The notes beneath the pieces are model-generated. The model worked only from the letters and a program-made list of their open reading frames with translations, ran no database searches and had not been told where the DNA came from. Made by a program: the position numbers and the translations under genes. From contig CALYLW010000181.1 in assembly GCA_944989445.1 (NCBI GenBank), positions 833,764 to 897,763 on the forward strand: a stretch of 64,000 nt of DNA. Direction: 5' to 3'. Source of the DNA: Ampullaceana balthica (taxonomy: Eukaryota; Mollusca; Gastropoda; Lymnaeidae). Positions 1-9,488 of the stretch are shown here, piece by piece; position 1 is the first letter of the stretch, and each line of letters starts with the position of its first letter.

Positions 1-104
1 GTTGTAATTTAAAAGTTCTTGATTACATTTCATTAGTCATTTTTAGTGGAAAGTGGCTTCAGTGTGGTAACCAATTTATTAACAAGAAACAACCAAAGAG
101 AAAA
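1..104 (+). pseudogene. ZBED5-like hAT transposase, C-terminal fragment
   Basis: This is the C-terminal dimerisation segment of a ZBED5-like hAT transposase, cut off at its 5' side by the window edge. The plus strand encodes a close copy of the VESGFSAVTNLL motif that is clearer at 26340-26400. The reading frame is joined at about position 100 to a different hAT on the opposite strand, so the gene is broken. It is a transposon relic, not a host gene. Confidence 0.75.
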
Positions 105-1935
105 AAAAGAAACCGAATGCAAATAGAACTTCTCCTTCGGGTTATAATCTGCTTGTAGGTCAAACAGCTATAAATGTACATCCTCTGTGGCTGAATCAGC
201 TTCTGCACAAAGTGGCGAATTAGGATATTGAAGAGTGGTCCCAGATTCTTGAAGTCTTGAAACTTCCTTTCAAAGTCCATTGCCAAGGCATCCAACTGAG
301 CATTGTACTTGTCAGCTATTTCACCAGAAATGGTTTTATTTTGGAGCAAAGGGCAATGGCAAAACCTGTTTTCACCTGCTTTCCTGGAGGATAGGGAGAG
401 TTTTGCCTGAAATGATTTAACATGCACATACTTTTGATGTGCAAACAAGTTTAAACAAGCTATTGCCCCAAAGTTTGACATTCAACTTTTTTGACTTCCA
501 CTATTCATTAACAAGGGTAGTAAAAAAGTCACACAAACAAAACCCTTCTTCTTCAGGAACATAAATATTTCTTCCATGAGATCCCACGATCACCTCAATA
601 TCTTGCCCAGGATTAGCCATTGCAGCGGATACTGCTATGGTAGATAATAATACTAATGTATTCAAATCTTCAAGCAGTGCCTTGAACTGCCTGTGGTTAA
701 ATGCCCTGGCTGTGACAGTTAATCATACTGACAACTGCTTGACCTTCAACGCAGCTTTACACATACTTTGCTGATGAAATACACAGTCGAGAGGTAAGAG
801 TGTATGGTCAGGATGTTCTAATTCTTTTATTTTATTCTTCACCAATTCCACCAGAACTTCTTTTTTCCAGTTAAAGCATATGCTCCATCTGTTGTTAACA
901 CTTGCCATATTGTTCCACACCAACCCAGTTCCTTCTAAACAGTTCTCAACAGCATTTAATAAATCTTGGCCTGTAGTTGTGTCTTTGAGTTACTCAAATT
1001 TAATTAATTCTTTGATAAGCTTGAAACGAGTGTTTATTCCCCATATAAATACCAACAATTATGTTGTGTCATGTACATGGGTAGTATCGTCCACCGCAAG
1101 AGAGTACCACAAAAAGTCTTTGCTTGCATCTTAAAGTTAGTGCATGAAATTGTCACTTATTTTTTATCACGCCAGATTACATTTCTCCTTGATAGAGAAT
1201 TGCTATCAAATTTTATTTCTGTTTTGGACACATAACACTTGCTGCACCTGACAAGCATTCCTTGATGAACTTGCGTTAAGACATGTTCCATTTTACAATC
1301 TTTTAGGACAATACTGGCTTCAGTTGCAGTTGCAGCCTCTTGTATTCAAGACTGTTGGGTGAAAACATTTTGCTGCTTCTTTAATTTAACTTATCAACCA
1401 ACTTAAGGCATTTCTTCTTTCTTTAAATTGTACCCAAAATCCAAATGTTTTGTTCAGTGGTGTCTTTTTAAGTTTTACTCCTTAGAGATGCTCACACTGT
1501 CACAGCATAGCAAAAAGACTTCTTTGCTCGAAAGCTCTTGCAGTAGTATTTAGCTGTCCATTTGTCATTATTAACATGACATTCGTCTTTAATCTTTCTT
1601 TTTTGGCAGCACCCTGGTTAAATAAAAGTCTATTTGCTCTTAAAACTGTTCAAAATCTAAATCATTAACAAAAGCCAAGTTCGGTTGAGCTGAAATGTAG
1701 TTTCGAATAGATATGTTTAGAATTAATGACTAATGATCACCAATCGATTCTTGAACCATAAACCGATTGTATACCCCTAGAATCGAATCAAATACTCGGA
1801 ATAGAAATTAAAAATTATGTCAAAAATTCTATTTAAAAAAAGAAAATTAACATAACATAAGATTGCCCACGGGCAGCATAATATACTCTTACAGGCCTCA
1901 TGCAGCCCGTGAACTGTAGTTTGCACACCCCTGTG
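100..1935 (-). pseudogene. GTF2IRD2-like hAT transposase relic, copy 1
   Basis: Read on the minus strand this is a decayed hAT transposase of the type found in GTF2IRD2 and related domesticated genes. In order: a terminal CAGGGGTG motif at about 1935; a catalytic-core segment near 1120-880 with a variant LALDEST motif (LAVDDTT) followed by LLVFIWGINTRF; a segment at 923-723 resembling the T(D)GAPAMTG and CIIHQQ region (here LDCVFHQQSMCKAALK); a C-terminal part at 481-170 with KSFQAKL and FERKFQDF. Several in-frame stops and shifts break it. It appears to have inserted into the 3' part of the ZBED5-like hAT. Confidence 0.82.
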
Positions 1936-1939
1936 TTAA

Positions 1940-2027
1940 ATTTTTTTTTAATTGGGGGTTGCTGAGTAATATTTTTTCTGGTAAGGGGGCGGTAGGCAAA
2001 AAAAGTTGGGGAACCACTGGTCTAGGT
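1940..2027 (+). mobile_element. 3' terminus and target duplication of ZBED5-like hAT, copy 1
   Basis: The sequence ends in GGGGAACCACTG at 2019, the inverted complement of a typical hAT end (CAGTGGTTCCC). It is followed by GTCTAGGT at 2020-2027. The same 8 bp stands at both sides of the full element in copy 2 (24677-24684 and 29360-29367), so this is the right-hand target-site duplication. Confidence 0.88.
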
Positions 2028-2876
2028 GAATAATTTTTCTATAACATATTATATGTTCAAGTAATTTAACTTTTTGTGTGCAGTGATTCATAACTGCTGT
2101 GCAACTTTGATCAGGTATCTGCCCAGCTTCAGGCCCATGCCGCTAAAGGGAACATTCCTCCCAAGTTTAAATAACTTGTTCATACCTACAAGCGATAGTT
2201 GTGTGATTGATCCTTGTCCTTGTCAGGAGGATAGAGATTGTAGTCAATCAAGTGATGCTTGCTTATCTATAAAAATAATTTATACAACCAGGTAATATTT
2301 ACATATTAGAAATTTATGGAACAATAAATGTTATCTCTTCCAAATACAGATTTTAACTGTCAGTTTTGTGATTTTTATAAATGTGTCATCTAAAATAACA
2401 TTCTTAATTTATAGCATTTTATTGAATAATACATAAGCTTAAGTTTTAATCAGTTTCTAATACAGTAATAAAAATCATTTATATCTTTATTTATTTTTTT
2501 GTTTCAGATGTTTTCAAGTGCAAATTGTGTACATATCTACAAAAAATCCACATTGAGTTTGACAGAAAAGATATCAATAATGAAATTATTGCCAACTAAA
2601 ATCAAAATTTCTAAATCATAATGTAATTATTTTCTCCTATGAGTCCAGGCAAAACATAAAACTCAAATTATGGATTAAAATATCTGGCAACGTATTACAA
2701 AACACATAGACACATTCAGGAGTAAGTGCTTTCAGATGTGTTATCAGTGGTTTTACCTATCCATGTAGACTATAATTATAAGATCACAAGACAATACCCA
2801 CAGGAGATTGATGTCTCAAAATTAATGTCGTTGGCAAATGCATTATGTGATATAGCTCCTAAACAAACTTAAAAGG
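2028..2876 (+). other. Flank upstream of zinc-finger array with relic half-fingers
   Basis: No intact gene. A stretch at 2074-2295 is open in both duplicates but is partly related to the MITE at 35288-35461, so I do not call it an exon. Two short pieces look like the first halves of C2H2 fingers: 2352-2390 (FNCQFCDFYKC) and 2508-2600 (DVFKCKLCTYL), each right after an AG that could be a splice acceptor (CAAATACAG, TTTGTTTCAG). Frames do not join across the obvious donor at 2291, so these are probably decayed exons of an older zinc-finger gene. Confidence 0.45.
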
Positions 2877-3728
2877 ATGAATTCAGAAAAATCTACTTTC
2901 CAATATGATGTATGTGGGAAATGTTTTACCAGATCTGGTATCTTAACTGAACACAAAATGACTCATACAAGTGAAAGAACTTTTGAATGCAATGTCTGCA
3001 GAAAATATTTTACCACATCTGGTGACCTAACAAAACACAAAAGAACACATGCAGGAGAAAAACCTTTCAAATGTGATGTCTGTGGGAAATGTTTTACCAC
3101 ATCTAGTGATCTAACAAAACATATAAGAACACATACAGGAGAAAAACCTTTCAAATGTGATGTCTGTGGGAAATGTTTTACCACATCTAGTGATCTAACA
3201 AAACATATAAGAACACATACAGGAGAAAAAGCTTTCAAATGTGATGGCTGTGGGAAATGTTTTACCAGATCTGGTGACCTAACAGAACACAAAAGAACAC
3301 ATACAGGAGAAAAGCCTTTCAAATGTGATGTCTGTGGGCAATGTTTTACATTATCTGGTAACCTAACAAAACACAAAAGAACACATACAGGAGAAAAACC
3401 TTTCAAATGTGATGCCTGTGGGAAATGTTTTAGCATATCTTATAAGCTAACAGAGCACAAAAGAACACATACAGGAGAAAAACCTTTCAAATGTGATGTC
3501 TGTTGGAAATGTTTTACCACATCTGGTGATCTAACAAAACACAAAAGAACACATACAGGAGAAAAACCTTTCAAATGTGATATCTGTGGGAAATGTTTTA
3601 CCAGATCTGGTGTTCTAATAGAACACAAAAGAACACATACAGGAGAAAAACCTTTCAAATGTGATATCTGTGGGAAATGTTTTACCACATCTAGTAAGCT
3701 AACAGAACACAAAAGAGCACATACTTGA
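2877..3728 (+). CDS. C2H2 zinc-finger protein, 10 fingers
   Basis: A 283-residue protein made almost wholly of ten tandem 28-residue C2H2 fingers joined by TGEKPFKC linkers; it likely binds DNA in the nucleus. Finger 1 has lost its first cysteine (YDVC instead of CDVC), so about nine can bind zinc. Most fingers carry an extra cysteine two residues after the second zinc ligand (CGKCF). Residues at helix positions -1, 2, 3 and 6 vary between fingers while the frame is uniform. Fingers 3 and 4 are identical at the DNA level over 84 bp. The ATG at 2877 lies in AAGGATGA; no KRAB, BTB or other N-terminal domain is visible. The stop sits in a 9-bp insertion that the copy at 31992 lacks. It could be a real gene, a 3' exon of a longer gene, or a recent pseudogene. 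Confidence 0.8.
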   Translation: MNSEKSTFQYDVCGKCFTRSGILTEHKMTHTSERTFECNVCRKYFTTSGDLTKHKRTHAGEKPFKCDVCGKCFTTSSDLTKHIRTHTGEKPFKCDVCGKCFTTSSDLTKHIRTHTGEKAFKCDGCGKCFTRSGDLTEHKRTHTGEKPFKCDVCGQCFTLSGNLTKHKRTHTGEKPFKCDACGKCFSISYKLTEHKRTHTGEKPFKCDVCWKCFTTSGDLTKHKRTHTGEKPFKCDICGKCFTRSGVLIEHKRTHTGEKPFKCDICGKCFTTSSKLTEHKRAHT

Positions 3729-3952
3729 CATACTGGAGAAATACCTTTCATATCTGGATAAAATGTTACATTAGCAAACACACTAACTGTACACCAAAGG
3801 ACGCATTCATGAGAAAAACCTTTAAAATCTGATGTTTGTAACTAGCAACTTACTAACTAACTGTACTCAAAAGCACACATACAGGAGAAAAATCTCTTTA
3901 ATTTTAATGCCTGCTGAAAATGTTTTAACAGGCCTGATACTCAAAATAAGTA
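3729..3952 (+). pseudogene. Decayed zinc-finger units after the stop
   Basis: Downstream of the stop the DNA still shows the finger pattern: GGAGAAATACCTTTCAT, then a piece reading like LTVHQRTHS and EKPLKSD, then CATACAGGAGAAAAATC and TGCTGAAAATG. At least three units can be seen, all with shifts or stops. The protein once had more fingers, or the array lost its 3' part. Confidence 0.75.
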
Positions 3953-5105
3953 GATTTTCCTTATTTCATTTGTGGTCAATTGTTGTGTGTATTTTTCTTC
4001 TTTTGTGCTTATTTTTTAATTTTTGCTGTCTTGTCATTCCCTACGGCCCTTCTCCCCTCATCTACCTCTTATCGGTTAGCTATTTTATTTCCTTTCCTCC
4101 TCTCACTTCTCCTTTTGTCCTTCCTTTTACTTTATCACTATGCCTTCTATCAAAAATACTATGAACCAACTGAGATCCTATATTTTGACTGCCTTTAGTT
4201 TACTAACACCTGACTTAGATAACAATTGCAAAGACCTGGCCTTTAAACTTTAACCTGTTTAAAAAAACAGATACACTGTTCATCTCAACTTTCTTAATAC
4301 ATGTAATTGCATCCGCCTCCGCATTATACCCAAAGGTTTCTCAAGCATTTTTAACCCGGCTTCCGCTTCCTTTGACTCTAAAGATAAATCTTTGCAATCA
4401 CTTGAGAAGAAAGTTGCTTTTCAACGTATGCTCATATACACCCACAAATGGTATATCGCTGATCTCAGCGCCGAGATCTACCGCATTGAAGACCGTATAA
4501 TATCAAAGTTACGGGCTACACCATAGTGTGTAAGCGCTGCTCTTTGAAATACATAGGTGAGACGGGGAGGTTACTCTCCTGCCGTATCGCAGAGCATGTA
4601 CGTGCGATTACACAAGACAAACAGTGTCCTGTCTCCCGACACTTCAAAGGACTCGACCTTATGGGCGTCAAAAACCTGTCTGTCACCGCCATGGTCTCTT
4701 ACACAAACACACCCGCCAGGGTTGGTCTGGAGAATAGACTAATCCAAGAGTCGGGACCCTTGCACCACATGGTATGAATGTTGTGTTAGCGCTGACAACC
4801 TAATTGATTTGCCACACCCACTCTCTCCTTTCATATATAAGCTCACACTTCTCTCTTCTTACTATTGCTTTCATTTTCATAGACTATATGGATTTCACAG
4901 CTGCTTAGTTTTTATTATTTTTTATTCGTTTTATGTGTGTACTATTTGTTGAGGGAGGCTCTTTGCCGAAACGTTTGCTGTTTTGTTACGTTCTTTCAGG
5001 CTCACTCATACCGTTTACACGTTTTTCATCTGCATGTACCAATCTTAGTCAATCTATAAGTATAAGCCTGATTGCAGTCTCACCCACATTTTGTTCACTG
5101 ATACT
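3953..5105 (+). pseudogene. Penelope-like element, internally deleted copy
   Basis: The 5' part (3953-4510) matches 33590-34150 of the fuller PLE, including the start region near 4140 (MPSIKNT in the other copy) and the KKVAFQRMLIYTHKWYIADL segment (4402-4465). At about 4512 it jumps straight to the C-terminal GIY-YIG endonuclease: CKRCSLKYIGETGR, then RIAEHVRA and VSRHF, ending near 4777 at LENRLIQESG. The reverse transcriptase is missing, a deletion of about 2.2 kb relative to copy 2. The 3' untranslated part (4778-5105) holds the conserved stem GGCTCTTTGCC followed by GAAACG at 4957-4973. Non-functional. Confidence 0.88.
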
Positions 5106-5126
5106 CTAAATGAGCTGAAGAATAAG

Positions 5127-5616
5127 AAAAACCCGTAAAAAACCAAGTTTTTGACTATAAATCCTTTATGTACGAGAAGTAACTAAAAGAATGTTCATTA
5201 TAATACGCAGCGCCAGACCATCCAGAAATACAAAATTGAAGTTGTGTCGTAAAACATGTTTAATATAATACGCACCGATCAGGAATATGTTTATAAAAAG
5301 AGCTGTCAATAAAATACGCACCTTATTGCGCGACAGAAAGGTTGTTCAATATAATATGCACCGCGACGCTCTATCTCAAAAAATAGCATGATACATAGGA
5401 ATAAAAAAAATAATCTAAAAAATCAATAATTTAATTACGGTACATGCGATCGATTTGAAATTTTGATACATTGTTTTTATCATCGGTACGAAACTGCCTG
5501 CAAAATTTTAGCTCGCTATCTTGCGAGCAAGTGGGTTAAAAATCGAGCAAAAGTTTTGGCGACAAGCAAGCAAGCAAGGTCCGCCGCAGACACCACGAGT
5601 TAATATAAAGGATTTA
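5127..5616 (-). mobile_element. Family A Helentron-like non-autonomous element (A1)
   Basis: About 490 bp, inserted in an A-run: the matching site in copy 2 near 36972 reads GAAGAAAAAGGGAG with nothing inserted. Read on the minus strand it starts TTAAATCCTTTATATTAACT and ends with a small hairpin, AAAAACTTGGTTTTT, then ACGGGTTTTT. The two ends carry an inverted repeat TAAATCCTTTAT/ATAAAGGATTTA. Inside, the motif AATATAATACGCACCG or variants occurs about four times. Inverted subterminal repeats, a 3' hairpin and insertion in T-tracts resemble HINE/Helentron elements; that assignment is inference. Confidence 0.7.
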
Positions 5617-6407
5617 AAAAGGGAGTCAAGTGACCTGAAATAATGGAAGAAACTATACATAAAATGAACTGCCGACTGAATCCATTTGCAAAAGGAATCA
5701 TGTTAAAGAAACAATGCCTTGAATTTTTATATCCCCTTAAAGGGTCAAAAGTTATCAAACACACACAAAAATCAAAAACATTTGATTTATAAGTTTCTAA
5801 TTTTTTTGGAAGAATGATACGTGCTACAGGTATTTGTTCTTTATAATTTTTTATATTCTATTAGAATTTCTTATTACATGTATATTGATATGGCCCACTA
5901 AGTCGGCATGGTAATCAAAACAGTAACACATAAATTACTAGCATAAGTATACAATAGCTATTTTAAAATGAATAAACAATATTAATACCAGACCCCTAGA
6001 CATAAAAAAAAACTATAAGTACTATAGATTCATTTAATTTGATGAATATTCTCAAATTACCCCAAAACGGAACAAGCACTCCACTGTTTACTATTACAAT
6101 TGCAGTATAGTATTATTTCTCCATTAACTTTTAAAAAAATTAATTATTAAATTTTTATTGATACTTAAAATGTTTTTTTAAGTTTCTTGGCACCCTCAAA
6201 CTCCAATACAACTTGTACTGAATCTTTTACTTGTCAAAAATAAAAAGATATAAACAATATACAAGTATTACATTTTGTTGAGTGTGTTTTTATTAAATTT
6301 TTACTTTTCATTGCATTCATTTTTTTTATTATAATAACCCACACCACACATTATTTGGTTATGGGAAATTAATCCACAATGAATTTCCTAGACTGATCCA
6401 TGTGAAT
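5617..6407. other. AT-rich spacer, no gene seen
   Basis: Low-complexity AT-rich DNA that also exists in copy 2 (about 36975-37788). I find no open frame, RNA gene or transposon end. The two copies differ mostly by small indels, as expected for neutral sequence. Confidence 0.6.
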
Positions 6408-6687
6408 CTTATCTTATCAATACAGACGCTCCTTCTATGCAGAAGACAATTGCGTCCACAGACCACGACAGATGATCTGTTGGCAAGTGATGTAGCGTTC
6501 ACAGGCCACGGCTTTGTGGGTTCCACGCATTACCCAGCCGCCTAACTAGTGTTGGGTACCCATTCGGAGCTGGGTGACTTAGGGACGCCCTAGGCCCCGG
6601 GAACAAATCCTTGCCTTGACATGGATTCGAACCCGTCACCATCGGTACGCCAGTCGAGCGCCCTGCCACTCAACCACCGCGTCCCCA
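6408..6687 (-). mobile_element. tRNA-derived SINE, full length
   Basis: On the minus strand the head resembles a tRNA: GGTTGAGTGGCAGGGCGCTC as an A-box region and GGGTTCGAATCC as a B box (plus coordinates 6623-6634). A body of about 150 bp follows, then a tail whose hairpin (GACGC...GCGTC around CTTCT/AGAAG, 6425-6456) and GATAAG repeats match the 3' end of the LINE at 20015-20757. GAAT flanks both sides (6404-6407 and 6688-6691). The same site in copy 2 (near 37788) is empty, so it inserted after the duplication. Confidence 0.9.
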
Positions 6688-7660
6688 GAATTTGAGCTCT
6701 GTAGTTAAAATATGGAATTTTCATGTTCTGATCACCTTAACTACCAACTGTTAAAATAAACTATATATATAAAGGTTTTGTTTTCAATTCAATCCTTTGT
6801 GTCACGCTTGTTCTTCTGTAAAATATTTGCCAAGCACTGGAAACTGGAATAGAACACAAAAAGATATGGATTACCAGGAGTCTTAGTGTCAGATTAGGAT
6901 CCACTGATAAATCTTTAAATGAATGTATTGTGATGCTACTTTGTACCTTGATCTCTTATCCAATTCCATGCCTCTGTTATCCAAAGAAAATATGGTGGCA
7001 GAAATTTGGCCTACTTATACAATAATTAAAAGTAATGTACAATACGAAAGTCAAGATTATTTTAAAGCTTAGCTTAATGATAATGAACTTTATTTATTAG
7101 GCAATAACTGAAGTATAAGTATTAGTATCACTATGCATTGAGTGTAGATGTAGACATTATAATAGCATTTTGATGTGACGTCACGGTTCTTTAAAAAAAC
7201 TTCTCCCCCCCCCCTCCCCGGTCAAAACGTAAACTTCTGCACTTTATTTGGCACTGAGAACTATGAGGTAACTCGGGAAGGGGTGACACCAGCCCTAGTG
7301 ACGCCTCTGATATTGGGATTGGAAGGTAATTTGAGGAACAATAAATATATTCATTATAGCTAACGTGTTTTTATTAAAAAATCAGAAATTATAATTAAAA
7401 TCACATGTTTAATTATAATCAAAAATATATATATATTCAATGGGAAAAAAAATACGGTCACAACTGATGAGCAGAAATGTAATTTAATATTCTATAAAAT
7501 ATATTAAATAATGGGGGGGGGGTGAGACTGCAACAAGGTTTTTAAATAAGTAAATGTATGCACAGGTTGTTGTGACAAGCCATTCTCAATAAAACCAACA
7601 ATAAAAAGTATGATTAATCCATAAAGATCATTTAGAAAACGAAAAACATGTAGAAAAAAC
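6688..7660. other. AT-rich spacer with relic CGTCA-type repeat
   Basis: This is shared with copy 2 (37795-40270). Near 7171-7240 lies GATGTGACGTCACGG, a remnant of the GTCCGTCCAT/TGACGTCA repeat seen at 38241, 45713 and 60244. The rest is AT-rich with no credible gene. Confidence 0.55.
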
Positions 7661-7962
7661 AAAAGAAGAGCTGGGTTCGACTGTATCGGACGGGCTGCAG
7701 ACCAACGCCTATTCACGGATGCGATCCCACTACTGCTGGACACGAGGAATTTTGCCTGCTGGGTTTCCCCCCTGGGCCGGTGCTTCCTTCCTTAGTCAAC
7801 CTGGAGATCTCGAGCTCCCTCTAGACCACCATATTGATGCCAAGCTTAGTGCGGACACCCGATCGACACAGCACGCTCGAGAGCAGAACCCCCGTCCTCA
7901 AGCCGTCCACCAACTCAAGCCTCCAAGTAGCTGGATTACAGGAGTACGCCACCGCTCCCGGC
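7661..7962 (-). ncRNA. 7SL / signal recognition particle RNA
   Basis: This encodes the RNA scaffold of the signal recognition particle, which pauses translation and docks ribosomes at the ER. The minus strand begins GCCGGGAGCGGTGGCG and carries the hallmark 7SL segments in order: the Alu-domain CCTGTAATCC-AGCTACT, the S-domain GGGTGTCCGCACTAAG, GGCATCAATATGGTG, CCAGGTTGACTAAGGAAGG, ACCGGCCCAGG, the GGGAAAC helix-8 loop, and AGTAGTGGGATCGC. Its 302 nt is close to the roughly 300 nt usual in animals. It ends at a TTTT pol III terminator (7661-7664). A TATA element lies 24-30 bp upstream. A second copy at 40272-40573 differs at only two positions that I can see. Confidence 0.96.
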
Positions 7963-7985
7963 AATCCATCCTTGGAATTTTACAT

Positions 7986-7992
7986 TTATATA
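7986..7992 (-). promoter_or_regulatory. TATA element of SRP RNA gene 1
   Basis: On the minus strand TATATAA lies 24-30 bp upstream of the SRP RNA 5' end. It is kept at the same distance in the second gene (40597-40603), as expected for a pol III gene with an upstream TATA box. Confidence 0.7.
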
Positions 7993-8089
7993 CTCAATTT
8001 AAAATAGATTTTCGTTGTTTGGGGGAAATATTTTGTTTTTATAATTGTATCTCTTTTTTATATTTCATTATGCATTGATTTCGTTATAA

Positions 8090-8680
8090 AATGTAAATAA
8101 ATAAGTTTAAAAACACAATTATTACATTTTCCCAACCTCGTTTTAGTTTTGGGTCAAAGGTCAAGGTAACAATTTCCCCTTTTTTATTATAAAGTAAAGC
8201 TACAATTTTTATTACATGACATTGACACTAATATTTTATATTAAATAGAAGGCATCTTTTGTGCAGGAATATATTTATAATATTAATTAATTAGGATGGG
8301 GGCTGATCTTAACTTTATTTTTATTCTTAGTTTTTATCGTTTTAATTTAAAAATATAATAATATACCGATTCAAAAAGGAGAAAGAATCGGGGGAAAAAC
8401 ATTTATCTAAGTAAGTTATGCACTTTAACACTTAAATTTTAATCTCATCTTTTACTATAAAATGTGTTTTAATTTTTAAATAATAATTTATTAATATTTA
8501 TTTATTTTTAGCAATGCTTAAATAGTCCATATTTGGTTTAAATGCAGTAAATGATTCATGTACATGATATTTGAAAAATAGTAACCAGGGCCGTACTTAG
8601 CCGTAGAACCACTTAGTGCATAAATTGGCATAAAGGGAAAAATTGAGCCCCTATGTAATTAAAATTGAAGTATTCTATAT
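8090..8680. other. AT-rich spacer
   Basis: No gene seen. At 8587 CAGGGCCGTACTTAGCCG looks like a hAT-type terminus and is shared with 41390, but I find no partner end. The interval matches 40700-41475. Confidence 0.5.
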
Positions 8681-9188
8681 AAAAAAAAACCTGTAAAAAC
8701 CATTTTTTTTACTAAAAAAAAATTGTATACGAGACATAAATAAAAAGAATGTTCATTATAATACACAGCGCACGACAATGCAAAAATCCAAAATTTTAGT
8801 TATGTCTCGTAAAACATGTTAAATATAATGCGCACCGATCGAGAATTTATTTTTATAAATTATCGTCCATATAATACGCACCGAATCGCGCAACAGGAAA
8901 GTATTAAAATTGTCGTTCAATATAATACGCACCGCAACACTCTATCTCAAAGAATAACATGATACATAGAGATATAAAAAAAAATAAACAAAAAATTCAA
9001 TAATTTAATTACAGTACATGCGATCGATCTGAAATTTTAATACATCGTTTTTATCATCGGTACGAAACTGCCTGCAAAATTTCAGCTCGCTAGCTTACGA
9101 GGAAGTGGGTTAAAAATCGATTCAAATTTTTTTCGACAAACAAGCAAGCGATCAGAGTCAGACACCACGAGTTAATATAAAGGATTTT
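8681..9188 (-). mobile_element. Family A Helentron-like element (A2)
   Basis: Same ends and internal ATAATACGCACCG repeats as A1: CGTAAAAACCA at one side and ACCACGAGTTAATATAAAGGATTT at the other. The TAAATCC end near 8700 is eroded. In copy 2 this place holds three head-to-tail copies (41478-43006). Confidence 0.72.
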
Positions 9189-9488
9189 AAAATAGTATGT
9201 GACTTTTTTATATTTTTAGCGAACATCCCAAAAAAAATCACTTTAACTTACAATTCAAAACATTAATTAACACAAATTACTAAATTTAATTAAATTTTAC
9301 TTTACTAAAAAAAATATTCCTTTAAAGAAAAAAAAAGTTAACATACTCAGACATTTTTTAAAGGAACTTAAGTTCAGAGACTTCTCTAATTAATTTAGAA
9401 ATATTTAATATGTTAATGACTTCATACTCAACTGCTAATATAGCGAGATTTGACAATCTTGTTTGAGATGTGGCTTCCAAAATAGTTC

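Noticed and set aside
2074..2295. 73-codon frame conserved in both duplicates, as an exon ending in a GTAATA donor
   Set aside because: Joining it to the next acceptor gives a stop at once. Part of it is related to a MITE, and changes between copies are mostly replacements.
2963..3781. Long open frames antisense to the zinc-finger arrays (also 32105-33361)
   Set aside because: They repeat every 28 codons as mirror images of the fingers (HFPQTSHLKGFSPVCVLL). They are shadows of the repeat, not genes.
7918..7962. Alu-like stretch suggesting human contamination
   Set aside because: Alu elements derive from 7SL RNA. Here the whole S domain follows, with many non-human differences, so it is a native SRP RNA gene.
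7719..8078. Open frame of 119 codons on plus, repeated at 40330-40689
   Set aside because: It lies antisense over the SRP RNA genes. Its apparent conservation comes from the RNA, and no protein motif is present.
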